A stretch of DNA of 64,000 bases. Origin: Arthrobacter sp. StoSoilB5. GTDB lineage: Bacteria; Actinomycetota; Actinomycetes; Actinomycetales; Micrococcaceae. The translations under genes and the position numbers were made by a program. The stretch lies in assembly GCF_019977235.1 (NCBI RefSeq), contig NZ_AP024646.1, positions 5,022,001 to 5,086,000 of the forward strand, written 5' to 3'. The notes under the pieces were generated by a model, which saw only the letters and a program-made list of their open reading frames with translations, ran no database searches and was not told where the DNA came from. Positions 31,382 to 39,975 of the stretch are shown here, one piece after another (position 1 is the first letter of the stretch; every line of letters begins with the position of its first letter).

Positions 31382-32785
31382 TCACCCGGGAGACGCAGAT
31401 GCGCTTCCTGAGTTTCCAGCCACAGCCTTCTCCGCGTACGACGCCGAGACCCTGCGGTAAACAGGAGTCAAGAACGCGATGAGTGCCGCGACAATGAGAA
31501 TGATGCCGGCAATCAGGAACACGAGGGCGATCCCGCGGGACGTGCCCCGGCCCAGCAGCGGCTCCAGTTGTGCGGCGCCCTCGGCGGAGCGGGCGTACGG
31601 GATGATCCAGAACTGGGCGATCGGGGCGATGAGGAACGCGGTGATGGGCGCTGCGGCGGACTCGAAGGCCATGGCGAATCCGAATACCCTACCCTGCCGG
31701 TTCAGGGGAACCACCTGTTGGATGACCGTCTGCTCGGCAGCTTCCACGATGGGAACCAAGGTCAGATACAGCCAGATCCCCACTACATACAACCATGCCC
31801 ATTCACGCAAGGTGAACACTGCGCCCAGGAACCCCATGATGGCGACAACGATGAGCATGGTCCGCAAGGGATTGGAGCCGAGCCCAAACTTTCCCACCAG
31901 GGCACCGCCAACCAGGAATCCGGTGGAGCCTACGGCGAAGAACGTTCCCCACATTTCCACGGAGAACATCTCCAGTCCGTAAGGATCCATCAACGCCATG
32001 TACACACCGCCAATGAAGTTGTTAAAGGTGGAAAACAGAATCAGCGCGAACAGCCCGGAAATAGCCAGCACTGCCGCAAGCGAGCCACGGAAATCGAATC
32101 CGCCATGCGCGTCAGTGGCGGCCGCCTGCACCTCTTCGGGCATTCGCAACGTGAGTAGGTGTGCGAACGCCAGCGCGGTGAAAACCAGTGAAGCCACTAT
32201 GGTCCAGCCCATGCCGAGCAGGCCTACTGATAGTCCGGAGAGGACCGAGGTGACAATAAACATGAGTCCCTGCACCATCCCCACCATTCCATTTGCATTG
32301 GCCCGGCGATCAGGCTCTATGAGGATGGTGACGGTGGTGGAGAGGGCAATGTTGCGCAAATTCTCGACGACGGCACCCACAAGGATGATCAGGGTGAAAA
32401 TCCAGAACCATGGCTGCGTCAGGTCCAGCAGAAGGCTCGTAGGGGTGAGGAGGAACAACACTCCTGACAGCACGAACATCACCAGGGTGAACCCAGCAGC
32501 GAAGCGCATTATGGCAAGCTTGCGATACCTGTCCACGAACGTGCCGAAGCTGATGCTGGAGAGTGCAATCAGCAGCATGTAGGCACCCCCCACGACCCCT
32601 GTGGCAATAACGTTGCGGGTTTCGAGATAAACCCAGAACGTCAGGGCGAACCAGAGATAGCTTGTGGTGATATTTGCCAGGGCAGTGTTCACCAGGATCC
32701 CCATGAAGGTACGGGATCGCTGTGCCGGAGTGCGCAGGGAGAGGTCGATAACTTCAGTTACCCCAGCCGGTTCCTGCTCGGTCAT
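31382..32785 (-). CDS. MFS transporter
   Basis: 467 residues, twelve predicted helices. The loop after helix 2 is FGTFVDRYRKLAIM, and the second half contains GRVFGFAMAFESAAAP. The overall look is of a drug- or metabolite-efflux MFS member (MFS_1/MFS_3 type). Substrate is unknown. It is convergent with the methyltransferase gene and lies 59 bp downstream of the kinase gene on the same strand. Confidence 0.82.
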   Translation of the reverse strand: MTEQEPAGVTEVIDLSLRTPAQRSRTFMGILVNTALANITTSYLWFALTFWVYLETRNVIATGVVGGAYMLLIALSSISFGTFVDRYRKLAIMRFAAGFTLVMFVLSGVLFLLTPTSLLLDLTQPWFWIFTLIILVGAVVENLRNIALSTTVTILIEPDRRANANGMVGMVQGLMFIVTSVLSGLSVGLLGMGWTIVASLVFTALAFAHLLTLRMPEEVQAAATDAHGGFDFRGSLAAVLAISGLFALILFSTFNNFIGGVYMALMDPYGLEMFSVEMWGTFFAVGSTGFLVGGALVGKFGLGSNPLRTMLIVVAIMGFLGAVFTLREWAWLYVVGIWLYLTLVPIVEAAEQTVIQQVVPLNRQGRVFGFAMAFESAAAPITAFLIAPIAQFWIIPYARSAEGAAQLEPLLGRGTSRGIALVFLIAGIILIVAALIAFLTPVYRRVSASYAEKAVAGNSGSASASPG

Positions 32786-32844
32786 GCGTTCCAGTGTACT
32801 GCTGGAGGCAACCCGCCGCCGTCGTGAATTTCCCGTCTTAGGCG

Positions 32845-34215
32845 TTAACCTCGGCCGTTCCCCTTGCCTTTTTCGGGCTTGGCATCGCTCTTTCCACCGC
32901 TCTTGGGGTCGGCGAGGCCTTGAGGCGCAGTGTTTTCAGTAACTTGGGCAGGCTCGGTTGCTTGACCGGCGGGCAACGGAACCGGCTGATCCTGCACATC
33001 CACAACGTCGACCGCAGGGCTTACCGCTGGTTCCGTCCTCATCGGAGCGGCCGGTCCGCTCGGCTGGGGTTCGATGACGGAGACCCCAGGGTCCGCGTGC
33101 CGCGTTGGATCGGCTGAGGGCTCCGCCGAAAAGACGCCGTTGCCGAGCAACGCCAGCCCCACCGGGATTGCGAGGGCAGCCGCCGCCAGCCCGGCGAGAA
33201 GCTTTGGGCGTTTCTTGCCAGGGGCTCTTGGGCCCGTCGTGGAAGCACGCCTTGCCGGGGTGGACCCAACCGCACCCGGACGGGAAGCCCCCGTATGCGG
33301 CGGCCGTGACGGCAAAGCCGGCGCCACTGGCACTGTCGGCAGGATTGCCGTCGCCGTGGGCGGCAGCTTTCGACGTCGGCCCGCCAGGACTTCTTCAACA
33401 TCCCTCGCTGTCGGGCGTCGTTCCGGATCCATGTCCGTCATCGCTTGGAGGAGTCCGCGAAGCCCATTAGGGAGGTCTTCTGGAATCCCGGGTGCCCGGT
33501 GAAGGCGCGCCGACGCCGTCTCTACCGGGGTTCCTGGGTATTCGGGCTTGCCGGTGAGGCACTCCAGGAGCACCAAACCCAACGAGTAAACGTCGCTGGC
33601 CGGCGTCAGGTGCAGGCCTTGTGCCTGCTCGGGGCTGAGGTACTGCGCTGTGCCCACGGTGAAGCCCGTTGCGGTGAGTCGGTTGTCGTCCATGACCAGG
33701 GCGACTCCGAAATCCGCCAATTTCACAGATTCGGTACCCTCGGAAACCAGGATATTCGCTGGCTTGATGTCGCGGTGAATGACGCCCTGAGCGTGCACCT
33801 GGGCCAGCGCTCCGGCCAGCCGCACGCCGATCCGCGTAGTTTCCTGATGTGACAGAGGCCCGTCGGACAACACGGCTTTCAGATCACGGCCCTCTGCGAG
33901 TTCCATCACGAGATAGGCGCGTTCTTCGTCATTGCGGGTATCCACGCCCGCATCGAAAGCGGCCACCAGCCCTGGATGGTCAAAGGCAGCGAGGAGCCGC
34001 ATCTCGGTTTCCTGACGGGCCCTGAACGAGTCGTCGCCAGAGCCGGGCAGGAAGATCTTGATAGCTACGTCCCGGCCAAGGAGCAGGTCCGTGGCCCGGT
34101 ACACGGTAGACATAGCTCCTCGACCTAAGATGGGTCCCAGCTGGTAGCGGCCATCGATGGCATCTCCACTGGAGTCGGTCGCGTGGAACTCCACGGCCTC
34201 GTCGTTGTTGCCCAC
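32845..34215 (-). CDS. membrane-anchored serine/threonine protein kinase
   Basis: 456 residues. The Hanks-type kinase domain fills residues 24-285: glycine loop GRGAMSTVYRA, Lys53 in VAIKIF, catalytic HRDIKPANI with Asp149, DFG at 168-170, and the activation segment GTAQYLSPEQA. A Pro/Arg-rich linker leads to one transmembrane helix (LLAGLAAAALAIPVGLALLG, about 340-360). The extracytoplasmic tail of about 90 residues is Pro/Ala/Glu-rich with no PASTA repeat and ends in KGKGNGRG. It likely senses an external cue and phosphorylates cytosolic targets; partners are not apparent. Confidence 0.9.
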   Translation of the reverse strand: MGNNDEAVEFHATDSSGDAIDGRYQLGPILGRGAMSTVYRATDLLLGRDVAIKIFLPGSGDDSFRARQETEMRLLAAFDHPGLVAAFDAGVDTRNDEERAYLVMELAEGRDLKAVLSDGPLSHQETTRIGVRLAGALAQVHAQGVIHRDIKPANILVSEGTESVKLADFGVALVMDDNRLTATGFTVGTAQYLSPEQAQGLHLTPASDVYSLGLVLLECLTGKPEYPGTPVETASARLHRAPGIPEDLPNGLRGLLQAMTDMDPERRPTARDVEEVLAGRRRKLPPTATAILPTVPVAPALPSRPPHTGASRPGAVGSTPARRASTTGPRAPGKKRPKLLAGLAAAALAIPVGLALLGNGVFSAEPSADPTRHADPGVSVIEPQPSGPAAPMRTEPAVSPAVDVVDVQDQPVPLPAGQATEPAQVTENTAPQGLADPKSGGKSDAKPEKGKGNGRG

Positions 34216-34417
34216 GAATTGTCACGCCCTTCAGGCCCACCTGGCTGCTACGGACCCAACCACTGTCCGCCGCTACCTGGTAACGCCGCCGATCAAACTT
34301 TCACGAGAGCCACGCGGTCGCCCTGTTCAGCGAAGCCGCTGCGGCTTGAGCAGTCCTGCGTCAAACAGCATCATCCGGATTTACCAGACAAGTCATCAGG
34401 ATACTTAGTATTGCGCG

Positions 34418-34546
34418 CCAAGGGAAACGTGCCGCATCAAGTCAGGCTACTGCTCCGCTCGGGAAACCAGCCCATCCCGCTCGAGCGAGCCTGACACCAA
34501 CCGCAACAAGCGCCCGACGGCGACCTCCCGCCGTCGGACGTTTTCC
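34418..34546 (+). ncRNA. candidate small structured RNA
   Basis: In the 375-bp gap between the divergent kinase and phosphatase genes. TAGTAT (34406-34411) with TTACCA (34381-34386) could be a promoter. Downstream, GTCAGGCT (34440-34447) and AGCCTGAC (34485-34492) pair perfectly. The stretch ends in a 9-bp hairpin (34514-34537) followed by ACGTTTTCC, which looks like a terminator with no gene before it. No homology to a known RNA is recognised. Confidence 0.35.
34514..34537 (+). repeat. hairpin repeat, copy A (ACCTCC loop)
   Basis: CCGACGGCG, loop ACCTCC, CGCCGTCGG. Same core as copies at 36571, 38001 and 42178. It is followed by ACGTTTTCC on the plus strand, although it lies between divergent genes. 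Confidence 0.6.
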
Positions 34547-34590
34547 TTACGTGACGCACGGAACTGCGGTCCGGAGGCAGGGAAGGCACA

Positions 34591-35184
34591 ATGGAAGCCA
34601 TGACCCTTACCACCTTCGCCCTCGTCCGCCATGGCCAGACCGACTGGAATGCGGAGCGCCGGCTGCAGGGGGCCACCGACATTCCACTGAACGACGTCGG
34701 CCGCGAACAGGCGCGCGAAGCCGTTGCCACTTTGGCCAATTACCAGTGGGACGCCATTGTTTCCTCGCCGTTGAGCCGCGCGGCAGAAACCGCGGACTTG
34801 ATCGCAGAGGGCCTGGGCCTAGCCGTCGCCCGGCGCGTTCCCGAGCTTATTGAACGAAGCTTCGGACCTGCAGAAGGCCTGCAAGCCGGCCCGGAACTCG
34901 AAGCACTTCGCATCCCTGGCGGTTTCCGCGGCGGCGAGAGCGATGATGACGCAGCCCGTCGGGGCATGGATGCCTTGGAACAGCTGGCACAGGAATTTTC
35001 AGGACAGCGGGTCCTGGCGGTAACCCACGGAACGTTGATCCGGCTGTCACTTAGCCGCGCGATTGGGCGCACGCTGGACAGCGTCCACAATGCCGTGCTG
35101 AACCTCGCCCATCACCACGCCTCCGATGGCTGGACGTTGGAGTACTTCAACGGTGAGCTTCTGACGGCCGACGTGGACAGCTGA
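34591..35184 (+). CDS. histidine phosphatase family protein (phosphoglycerate mutase-like)
   Basis: 197 residues. LVRHGQTDWNAERRLQG carries the phospho-accepting His14; VSSPLSRAAETADLI holds the second Arg, ERSFGPAEG the acid loop, and VTHGTLIRLSL the second catalytic His. The size fits broad-specificity phosphatases (PhoE, GpmB and CobC-like) rather than the dimeric glycolytic mutase. GGGAAGG precedes the ATG. Confidence 0.9.
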   Translation: MEAMTLTTFALVRHGQTDWNAERRLQGATDIPLNDVGREQAREAVATLANYQWDAIVSSPLSRAAETADLIAEGLGLAVARRVPELIERSFGPAEGLQAGPELEALRIPGGFRGGESDDDAARRGMDALEQLAQEFSGQRVLAVTHGTLIRLSLSRAIGRTLDSVHNAVLNLAHHHASDGWTLEYFNGELLTADVDS

Positions 35185-35211
35185 CACAACCGCGAAACTC
35201 AGCGAATCTTA

Positions 35212-35242
35212 TTGACATTGGGCATGCCAGTTTCTGTATGCT
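35212..35242 (+). promoter_or_regulatory. promoter candidate for the gene at 35294
   Basis: TTGACA (35212-35217), a perfect -35 box, a 19-bp spacer, and TATGCT (35237-35242) preceded by TG, an extended -10. It would give a leader of about 45 bases. Confidence 0.5.
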
Positions 35243-35293
35243 CAAGAGAGTCAAGCAGTTGGCGCCATTCGCTCCGGTGCCCTGGAGGTCAGC

Positions 35294-35536
35294 TTGGCTC
35301 TCACACTTGTTGGCTCCCGACTGGTGACCACCGAAGCCTGCCGCGCCAACGCAATCACACTGACCGCGAGAGTTTCGCTGGCCACTTACGGCTGGTTTGA
35401 ACTTCACGTCAGTCAATACCCTGGACTCGTGCTCCACGTTTCCCGGCTGGAAGAGGCGGCCCAGGCCGTGCTCGACGCCGCAACCGCCTCCAGCGGGCGG
35501 AAGCCGGAAGACTTTGACGTCCAGTTCCAATGCTGA
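35294..35536 (+). CDS. small hypothetical protein
   Basis: 80 residues from a TTG start with GGAGGT just upstream. The C-terminal half, YPGLVLHVSRLEEAAQAVLD followed by a Lys-Pro-Glu-Asp-Phe segment, has the strand-helix pattern of HicB-like small domains, but no toxin partner is adjacent. The strong TTGACA promoter supports expression. Function is unknown. Confidence 0.6.
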   Translation: MALTLVGSRLVTTEACRANAITLTARVSLATYGWFELHVSQYPGLVLHVSRLEEAAQAVLDAATASSGRKPEDFDVQFQC

Positions 35537-35557
35537 GCAAGCCAATACCGGCTTGGG

Positions 35558-35842
35558 TCAGCGGGACTCAAGCCTGGAACGCAGCTGCTCTGTGAAGTCG
35601 GGGTAGGCTGCGGCAATCTCCTCCAGATCCATTGTCTGGGGAAAGTCGATCACGGGCTGGTGCTCGGCCAGAAAGTTGGCCGTCTCTTCAGTAACGAACT
35701 GCCCATCCTGACCGTCCAACCCAGCCTCGGCCAGGAATTCAGGGGTTATCCGGATAACGGATTCCCCGGTCTGCCCTTCGGATGCCCAGCGCACCAAGTA
35801 TTCATCCTGATTTACGAGTTCCACATCGAATGACTTCTCCAT
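35558..35842 (-). CDS. hypothetical protein
   Basis: 94 residues, acidic. Secondary-structure pattern suggests a small alpha-beta domain (FDVELVNQDEYLVRW, then VIRITPEFLAEAGLDG, then a helix-rich end EEIAAAYPDFTEQLRSRLE). It diverges from the VOC gene, and its ATG overlaps that region. No family is recognised. Confidence 0.65.
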   Translation of the reverse strand: MEKSFDVELVNQDEYLVRWASEGQTGESVIRITPEFLAEAGLDGQDGQFVTEETANFLAEHQPVIDFPQTMDLEEIAAAYPDFTEQLRSRLESR

Positions 35843-35891
35843 GGCAGCAGCCTACGTGCCATTCAGCCGCGGCCAGTGGTTCTTCACTAGG

Positions 35892-36512
35892 ATGAGTGAC
35901 CTGGCAGCCATCGAATCTGTAATTATCGAGGTCGCCCCCACCGCTCAGGTGGCGGAGGCCTTCTACACTGACGTTTTCAGCATGGGCAACAGAGTTCAGG
36001 TACGTCCATCCGAGGCGCCGGCCACGGGCTTTCGGGGATTTACGATGTCGCTGGTCGTCTCCCAGCCGGCCACCGTAAACAGTCTTATGGACAACGCCCG
36101 CGACGCCGGCGCGACAGTCATCAAGCAGGCCGCCAAATCCCTGTGGGGGTACGGCGGAGTCCTCCAGGCTCCAGACGGCACCATCTGGACAGTCGCCTCC
36201 TCGTCAAAGAAAGACACCGGTCCGGCCAATCTGCAAATTGATGCGATGGTGCTCCAACTGGGAGTCGCGGATGTGGCTGCCAGCAAGCAGTTCTATCTCG
36301 ACCGAGGCCTCACCCTGGCCAAGAGCTTTGGAAGCCGGTACGTCGAGTTCGATACCGGCCCCATCAAGCTGACGCTCAACAAACGCGCCGCCCTGGCCAA
36401 GACCGCCGGCGTATCAGCTGACGGAACCGGCTCGCATCGCCTCCTCATCAGCGGCGATGCAGGGACCTTCACCGACCCGGATGGATTCGTATGGGAAGCG
36501 CCGCTGGGCTGA
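35892..36512 (+). CDS. VOC (glyoxalase/bleomycin resistance) family protein
   Basis: About 206 residues with two vicinal-oxygen-chelate half-modules: AIESVIIEVAPTAQVAEAFY near the start and QIDAMVLQLGVADVAASKQF-like sequence near residue 117, the second ending DPDGFVWEAPLG. I prefer the ATG at 35892 because homology begins there; an ATG at 35841 would add 17 residues. The classic metal ligands are not all evident, so it may bind rather than turn over its ligand. Confidence 0.78.
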   Translation: MSDLAAIESVIIEVAPTAQVAEAFYTDVFSMGNRVQVRPSEAPATGFRGFTMSLVVSQPATVNSLMDNARDAGATVIKQAAKSLWGYGGVLQAPDGTIWTVASSSKKDTGPANLQIDAMVLQLGVADVAASKQFYLDRGLTLAKSFGSRYVEFDTGPIKLTLNKRAALAKTAGVSADGTGSHRLLISGDAGTFTDPDGFVWEAPLG

Positions 36513-36570
36513 GGGGCACGACTAACCATCGCTGGTAGCGGTGCGCCGGCCAGGCGGGGCGCACGCAAGA

Positions 36571-36606
36571 AAACGCACGACGGCGGCCTCCCGCCGTCGT
36601 GCGTTT
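36571..36606. terminator. bidirectional terminator, hairpin family copy B
   Basis: AAACGCACGACGGCGG and its exact complement form a perfect 16-bp stem around CCTC. T runs lie outside both arms. It sits between the convergent VOC and DUF6458 genes and is the longest-stemmed copy of the family. Confidence 0.8.
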
Positions 36607-36625
36607 CTGCCTGCGTTGGAGAGAG

Positions 36626-36868
36626 CTAAACTTCGGGACGCGGACGCCGGTCAATGATGGTCTCTGGAGCATCGCGACGCTCCACGACATGGTCCGTACG
36701 CCGTGTGCGGCTTGCCATGATGATGGAAATGATCAGGCCCAGGACACCCACAGCCATCAGAATGTAGCCGATCAGGACTTGGTCCACGAAGGGGATGAGT
36801 CCGGGGGCAAGTGCAAAGGCCAGAATCGCTCCAATGGCGATCAGTGCTATGGAAGAACCTATTCTCAT
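36626..36868 (-). CDS. DUF6458-type small membrane protein
   Basis: 80 residues with two transmembrane helices (IGSSIALIAIGAILAFAL and VLIGYILMAVGVLGLIISII) and a charged cytosolic tail rich in Arg that ends RRPRPEV. This short two-helix layout, with an Arg/Glu/Asp tail, is common in Actinobacteria. Function is unknown. GAGGAG precedes the ATG. Confidence 0.75.
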   Translation of the reverse strand: MRIGSSIALIAIGAILAFALAPGLIPFVDQVLIGYILMAVGVLGLIISIIMASRTRRTDHVVERRDAPETIIDRRPRPEV

Positions 36869-37013
36869 GTCGTGCTCCTCTCACTTCCGACCGGCCCGCG
36901 AACGGGTGATCACGGAACTGCGTCGATATCGTAAGCATACTTCGCAATTTGCGACGCGCGATAGATTGTGCCCGCCATTGTTCCCTGCCAGTCGCGCAGA
37001 CGTGGGCTGCGGA

Positions 37014-37919
37014 TCAGTGCCCGAAACCCGCCGCGAATCGGGCAATTGCGTCCTCCGGAGTGGGCGGCGGACCAAAAACTTCGGCCTGCCGGCTCGTATT
37101 GGCGACGTATCGTCCCGTCTCGAACCAGGCAGACATGCTGGCCATGTCGCTTACGAGCGGTACAAAGCGTTCAGTGACTTTGCCCAGGCCCTTGAGCACA
37201 GGCGTTGGAACGGCCATGATTTTGATGCCCTTGCCGTCCGGCTCGCCGTGCTTGGACAGGAGATCCATCGCCTCGGACATGCTGACGGGGCGGGTCCATC
37301 CGATATCGATGCGTTCGCCATCAGTTATCTCCGCATCAACGGCATCCGCAAGGTATCCCGCGAGGTCGCTGGTGAGGACGAAGGTCAGTGGGGTGTCCTT
37401 GGAACCGATCCACATGACACGGCCCTTCGCCAGGGGGTCGCCGCCCATCCCAGCAGTCTGGTCAAAGAATGCACCCGGACGAAGCGCGACGAAAGGGACG
37501 CCCAGCTGTTCGAAAGTATCCTCGGCTTGCTTCTTGTGCCAGAAGTGCGGCACCTGGGGTGTCAGATCACAGGTGAGGATGCTGATGAGAACAAACCTCG
37601 GGACGCCTGTTTGCTTGGCCGCCACCGCAAGGTTGCTCTGGCCAAAGGTATCGATTGCGTTGGCGTTCTTGTCGTTCCGCGTATACCCGGCAGCCGTGGA
37701 AATAACTCCGGCTACACCTGTCATTGCATGGATCAAGGACGCCACGTCAAGCATGTCGCCACGGGCTATCTCAACACCTTTGGCTTCGAGCTTGCCGGCG
37801 TCGGATTTTGCCCGAACAAGCGCGCGGACGCTCTTGCCGCGCTTGAGAAGTGCATCAACCACCTGACTACCAAGGTAGCCGGTGGCACCGACCACGAGGA
37901 CAGGCTTTTCTTCAGCCAT
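37014..37919 (-). CDS. NmrA/atypical SDR, NAD(P)H-binding protein
   Basis: 301 residues from the ATG at 37919, which has AAGGAG six bases upstream. VLVVGATGYLGSQVVDALL is the nucleotide-binding loop of extended/atypical SDRs, RALVRAKSDAGKLEAKG discriminates NADP-type cofactors, and GDMLDVASL marks the second strand. The catalytic Tyr-x-x-x-Lys is replaced, as in NmrA-like sensors and NADPH-dependent reductases. It lies downstream of the MDR gene on the same strand, separated by hairpin copy C. Confidence 0.85.
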   Translation of the reverse strand: MAEEKPVLVVGATGYLGSQVVDALLKRGKSVRALVRAKSDAGKLEAKGVEIARGDMLDVASLIHAMTGVAGVISTAAGYTRNDKNANAIDTFGQSNLAVAAKQTGVPRFVLISILTCDLTPQVPHFWHKKQAEDTFEQLGVPFVALRPGAFFDQTAGMGGDPLAKGRVMWIGSKDTPLTFVLTSDLAGYLADAVDAEITDGERIDIGWTRPVSMSEAMDLLSKHGEPDGKGIKIMAVPTPVLKGLGKVTERFVPLVSDMASMSAWFETGRYVANTSRQAEVFGPPPTPEDAIARFAAGFGH

Positions 37920-38000
37920 GGTTTGCTCCTTGGACTCACCGGGTTCGCTCCCAGGAACAGTCGTAGCATGCCTCGCGGGGCTGATTCCAGCCTTCACGCA

Positions 38001-38034
38001 AACGCACGACGGCGACCTTCCGCCGTCGTGCGTT
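38001..38034 (-). terminator. terminator, hairpin family copy C
   Basis: AACGCACGACGGCG, loop ACCTTC, CGCCGTCGTGCGTT: perfect 14-bp stem. On the minus strand it is followed by TTTGCG. It falls between the MDR gene stop and the NmrA-type gene start, both minus strand, so it probably terminates the MDR transcript. Confidence 0.7.
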
Positions 38035-38074
38035 GTGGCCACCTCACCGGCGGACTCGGCCGGTGACCAGCGAG

Positions 38075-39121
38075 CTACATGGTGATGGCGATCTTCCCGC
38101 GCGTTTTGCCGGCGTCGAAATAGCGCATGGCTTCCGGAACCTCGTCAAGAGGATAGCTTCGATCGATAGCCGAGACGATGATTCCGGCTTGGAGGAGGCC
38201 GGCGAGGTGCTCAAGGTCTTCCCAACGCTCAGTACCGACGATCATGGTCAGCTTTTGGCTGATGAAGGGGGAAAGTGCCAGTGCCCGGAACTGCCTGTCC
38301 ATGCCACCAGTCAACGGCCCGCCCTCTTCGCCGCCAGTGATGACTGCCGCGCCTCGTTGGGTGAGCGCACGGCGAAGTCGCTTCAAGCTTGGATTTCCCG
38401 CGAGATCGATGATCACGTCATACCGTTCGGAGCCATCAGCGAAGTCCCGCTGGGCGTAGTCGATCACGTGATCGGCACCGAGGGACCGCACATGGTCCAC
38501 CTTGCCGCCACTGCATGCGCCGGTAACTTCAGCGCCCGCGGCCTTGGCGAACTGCATGGCGTAGCCGCCAACTCCACCCGAGGCGCCGAGGATCAGCACC
38601 TTCTTGTCCGTCTTCGCTTGTTCAGCGTTTATCCCGCCTGCACGAAGAGCCTGGAGGGCGGTACAGGCTGAAACGGGAACCACTGCGGCTTGTTCGAAGC
38701 TGACGCTCGCGGGCTTGAGGGCGAGGTGGTCCTCCCCCGCAACGGCATACTCAGCGAAGGAGCCCTTCCCCACGCCGAAGACGTAGTCCCCAACGGCGAA
38801 ACGGGTTACGCCAGGCCCCACGGCTTCAACGGTCCCGGCGAGGTCGAGCCCGGGAACAGGATTCCTGGGCCTGCGGAATCCAAAAGCTAGACGCAGCGCG
38901 TAGGGCTTCCCGGTCATGAGGTGCCAGGTCCCACGGTCCAGGCCCGCAGCGTGGACGCGTACCAGCACCTCATTGCCCGCCACCTCCGGCTTGGGGATCC
39001 GGGCCAAGCGAAGGACGTCGGCGGAGCCATAAGCATGCTGTACCACCGCCTTCATGATGCCTCCCGACGTAGGCGTGGCGTTGGAAGCAGACGTTTCCTT
39101 GGCTTGCTGACCAGCGGTCAT
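38075..39121 (-). CDS. MDR superfamily NAD(P)-dependent oxidoreductase (quinone reductase-like)
   Basis: 348 residues from the ATG at 39121, preceded by AAAGGA. GroES-like N-terminal half ([51 protein letters not shown]) and a Rossmann half with [19 protein letters not shown]. Zinc-binding Cys/His sets are missing, so it is of the zinc-free quinone reductase/reticulon-4-interacting type. A TetR gene diverges from it, and repeated CGTAC-type boxes lie between them. Regulation by that repressor in response to a toxic carbonyl or quinone is likely. Confidence 0.88.
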   Translation of the reverse strand: MTAGQQAKETSASNATPTSGGIMKAVVQHAYGSADVLRLARIPKPEVAGNEVLVRVHAAGLDRGTWHLMTGKPYALRLAFGFRRPRNPVPGLDLAGTVEAVGPGVTRFAVGDYVFGVGKGSFAEYAVAGEDHLALKPASVSFEQAAVVPVSACTALQALRAGGINAEQAKTDKKVLILGASGGVGGYAMQFAKAAGAEVTGACSGGKVDHVRSLGADHVIDYAQRDFADGSERYDVIIDLAGNPSLKRLRRALTQRGAAVITGGEEGGPLTGGMDRQFRALALSPFISQKLTMIVGTERWEDLEHLAGLLQAGIIVSAIDRSYPLDEVPEAMRYFDAGKTRGKIAITM

Positions 39122-39153
39122 GGCCGTTCCTTTCAGGGATTCAGCTACTTTTT

Positions 39154-39189
39154 CGTACGCTGTACTAAAAACCGTATCGTACAATGTAC
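39154..39189. promoter_or_regulatory. TetR operator candidate
   Basis: CGTACGCTGTAC (39154-39165) and CGTACAATGTAC (39178-39189) agree at ten of twelve bases and start 24 bp apart. The second contains the palindrome GTACA-A-TGTAC. They occupy the divergent promoter region of the MDR and TetR genes. Confidence 0.6.
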
Positions 39190-39215
39190 CAAAACGGAAT
39201 ACCCAAGGAGATCCA

Positions 39216-39893
39216 GTGTCCTCTGCAAGCCCGGACCGCCTTCCGCTCAGTCGCGAAAGGGTTCTCACATGCGCCGTCGAACTGGCCGACGAGTCGGGAA
39301 TATCCGCGCTGACCATCCGCTCCCTCGCGCAACGCATGGGCACCAAGCCGATGTCGCTGTACTACTACGTGGCCAACAAGGACCAGATCCTGGACGGCAT
39401 TGTGGACATGGTCTTCGGCGAAGTTGAACTGCCTGCGCCTTCCGGGAACTGGCGGGAGGAAATGCACAACCGGGCCAACGCCATGCGCGCCGCCCTCGCT
39501 CGGCATCCGTGGGCAGTAGGGCTGTTGGAAAGTCGCTCCTCCCCTGGCCCCGCAACACTCCGACACCATGAGGCGACGCTGGCCACCTTGAGATCAGCAG
39601 GATTTTCGGTCCAACTAACCGCCCACGCGTACGCAGCGCTGGACAGCTACATTTACGGTTTTGCCCTCCAGGAGGCAGCCCTGCCGTTCGAAGGCCGTGA
39701 TACTGCGGCCGAAATCACCACGCCCATTATGGAGCGATTCTCAACCGGAGAGTACCCGCACATGGTGGAAATCGCCGTCGAACACGTCCTCAAACCCGGT
39801 TACGACTTCGGCGACGAATTCGACTTCGGACTGAACCTGATTCTTGACGGCCTCAGCCGACTGATGGGCGATGCAGGTACAGCAGCCGAATAG
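39216..39893 (+). CDS. TetR family transcriptional regulator
   Basis: 225 residues from a GTG start at 39216 with AAGGAG upstream; a longer frame from 39120 would overlap the operator region. The HTH is at about residues 30-52 ([20 protein letters not shown]), followed by [15 protein letters not shown]. The C-terminal ligand domain is of the TetR_C type with a DUF-like [16 protein letters not shown] segment. It should repress the divergent MDR gene and itself. Confidence 0.88.
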   Translation: MSSASPDRLPLSRERVLTCAVELADESGISALTIRSLAQRMGTKPMSLYYYVANKDQILDGIVDMVFGEVELPAPSGNWREEMHNRANAMRAALARHPWAVGLLESRSSPGPATLRHHEATLATLRSAGFSVQLTAHAYAALDSYIYGFALQEAALPFEGRDTAAEITTPIMERFSTGEYPHMVEIAVEHVLKPGYDFGDEFDFGLNLILDGLSRLMGDAGTAAE

Positions 39894-39975
39894 CCGCAGC
39901 ATCCGTTGAGGTGCTTGAGGCAAAAGGGTACGGTCAGGGCATACTCGACGCCGTCTGATTTGAGGATCTGATGCC

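Noticed and set aside
34418..34546. tRNA or tmRNA in the kinase-phosphatase gap
   Set aside because: The GTCAGGCT/AGCCTGAC stem is not completed by D, anticodon and T arms or a CCA-type end.
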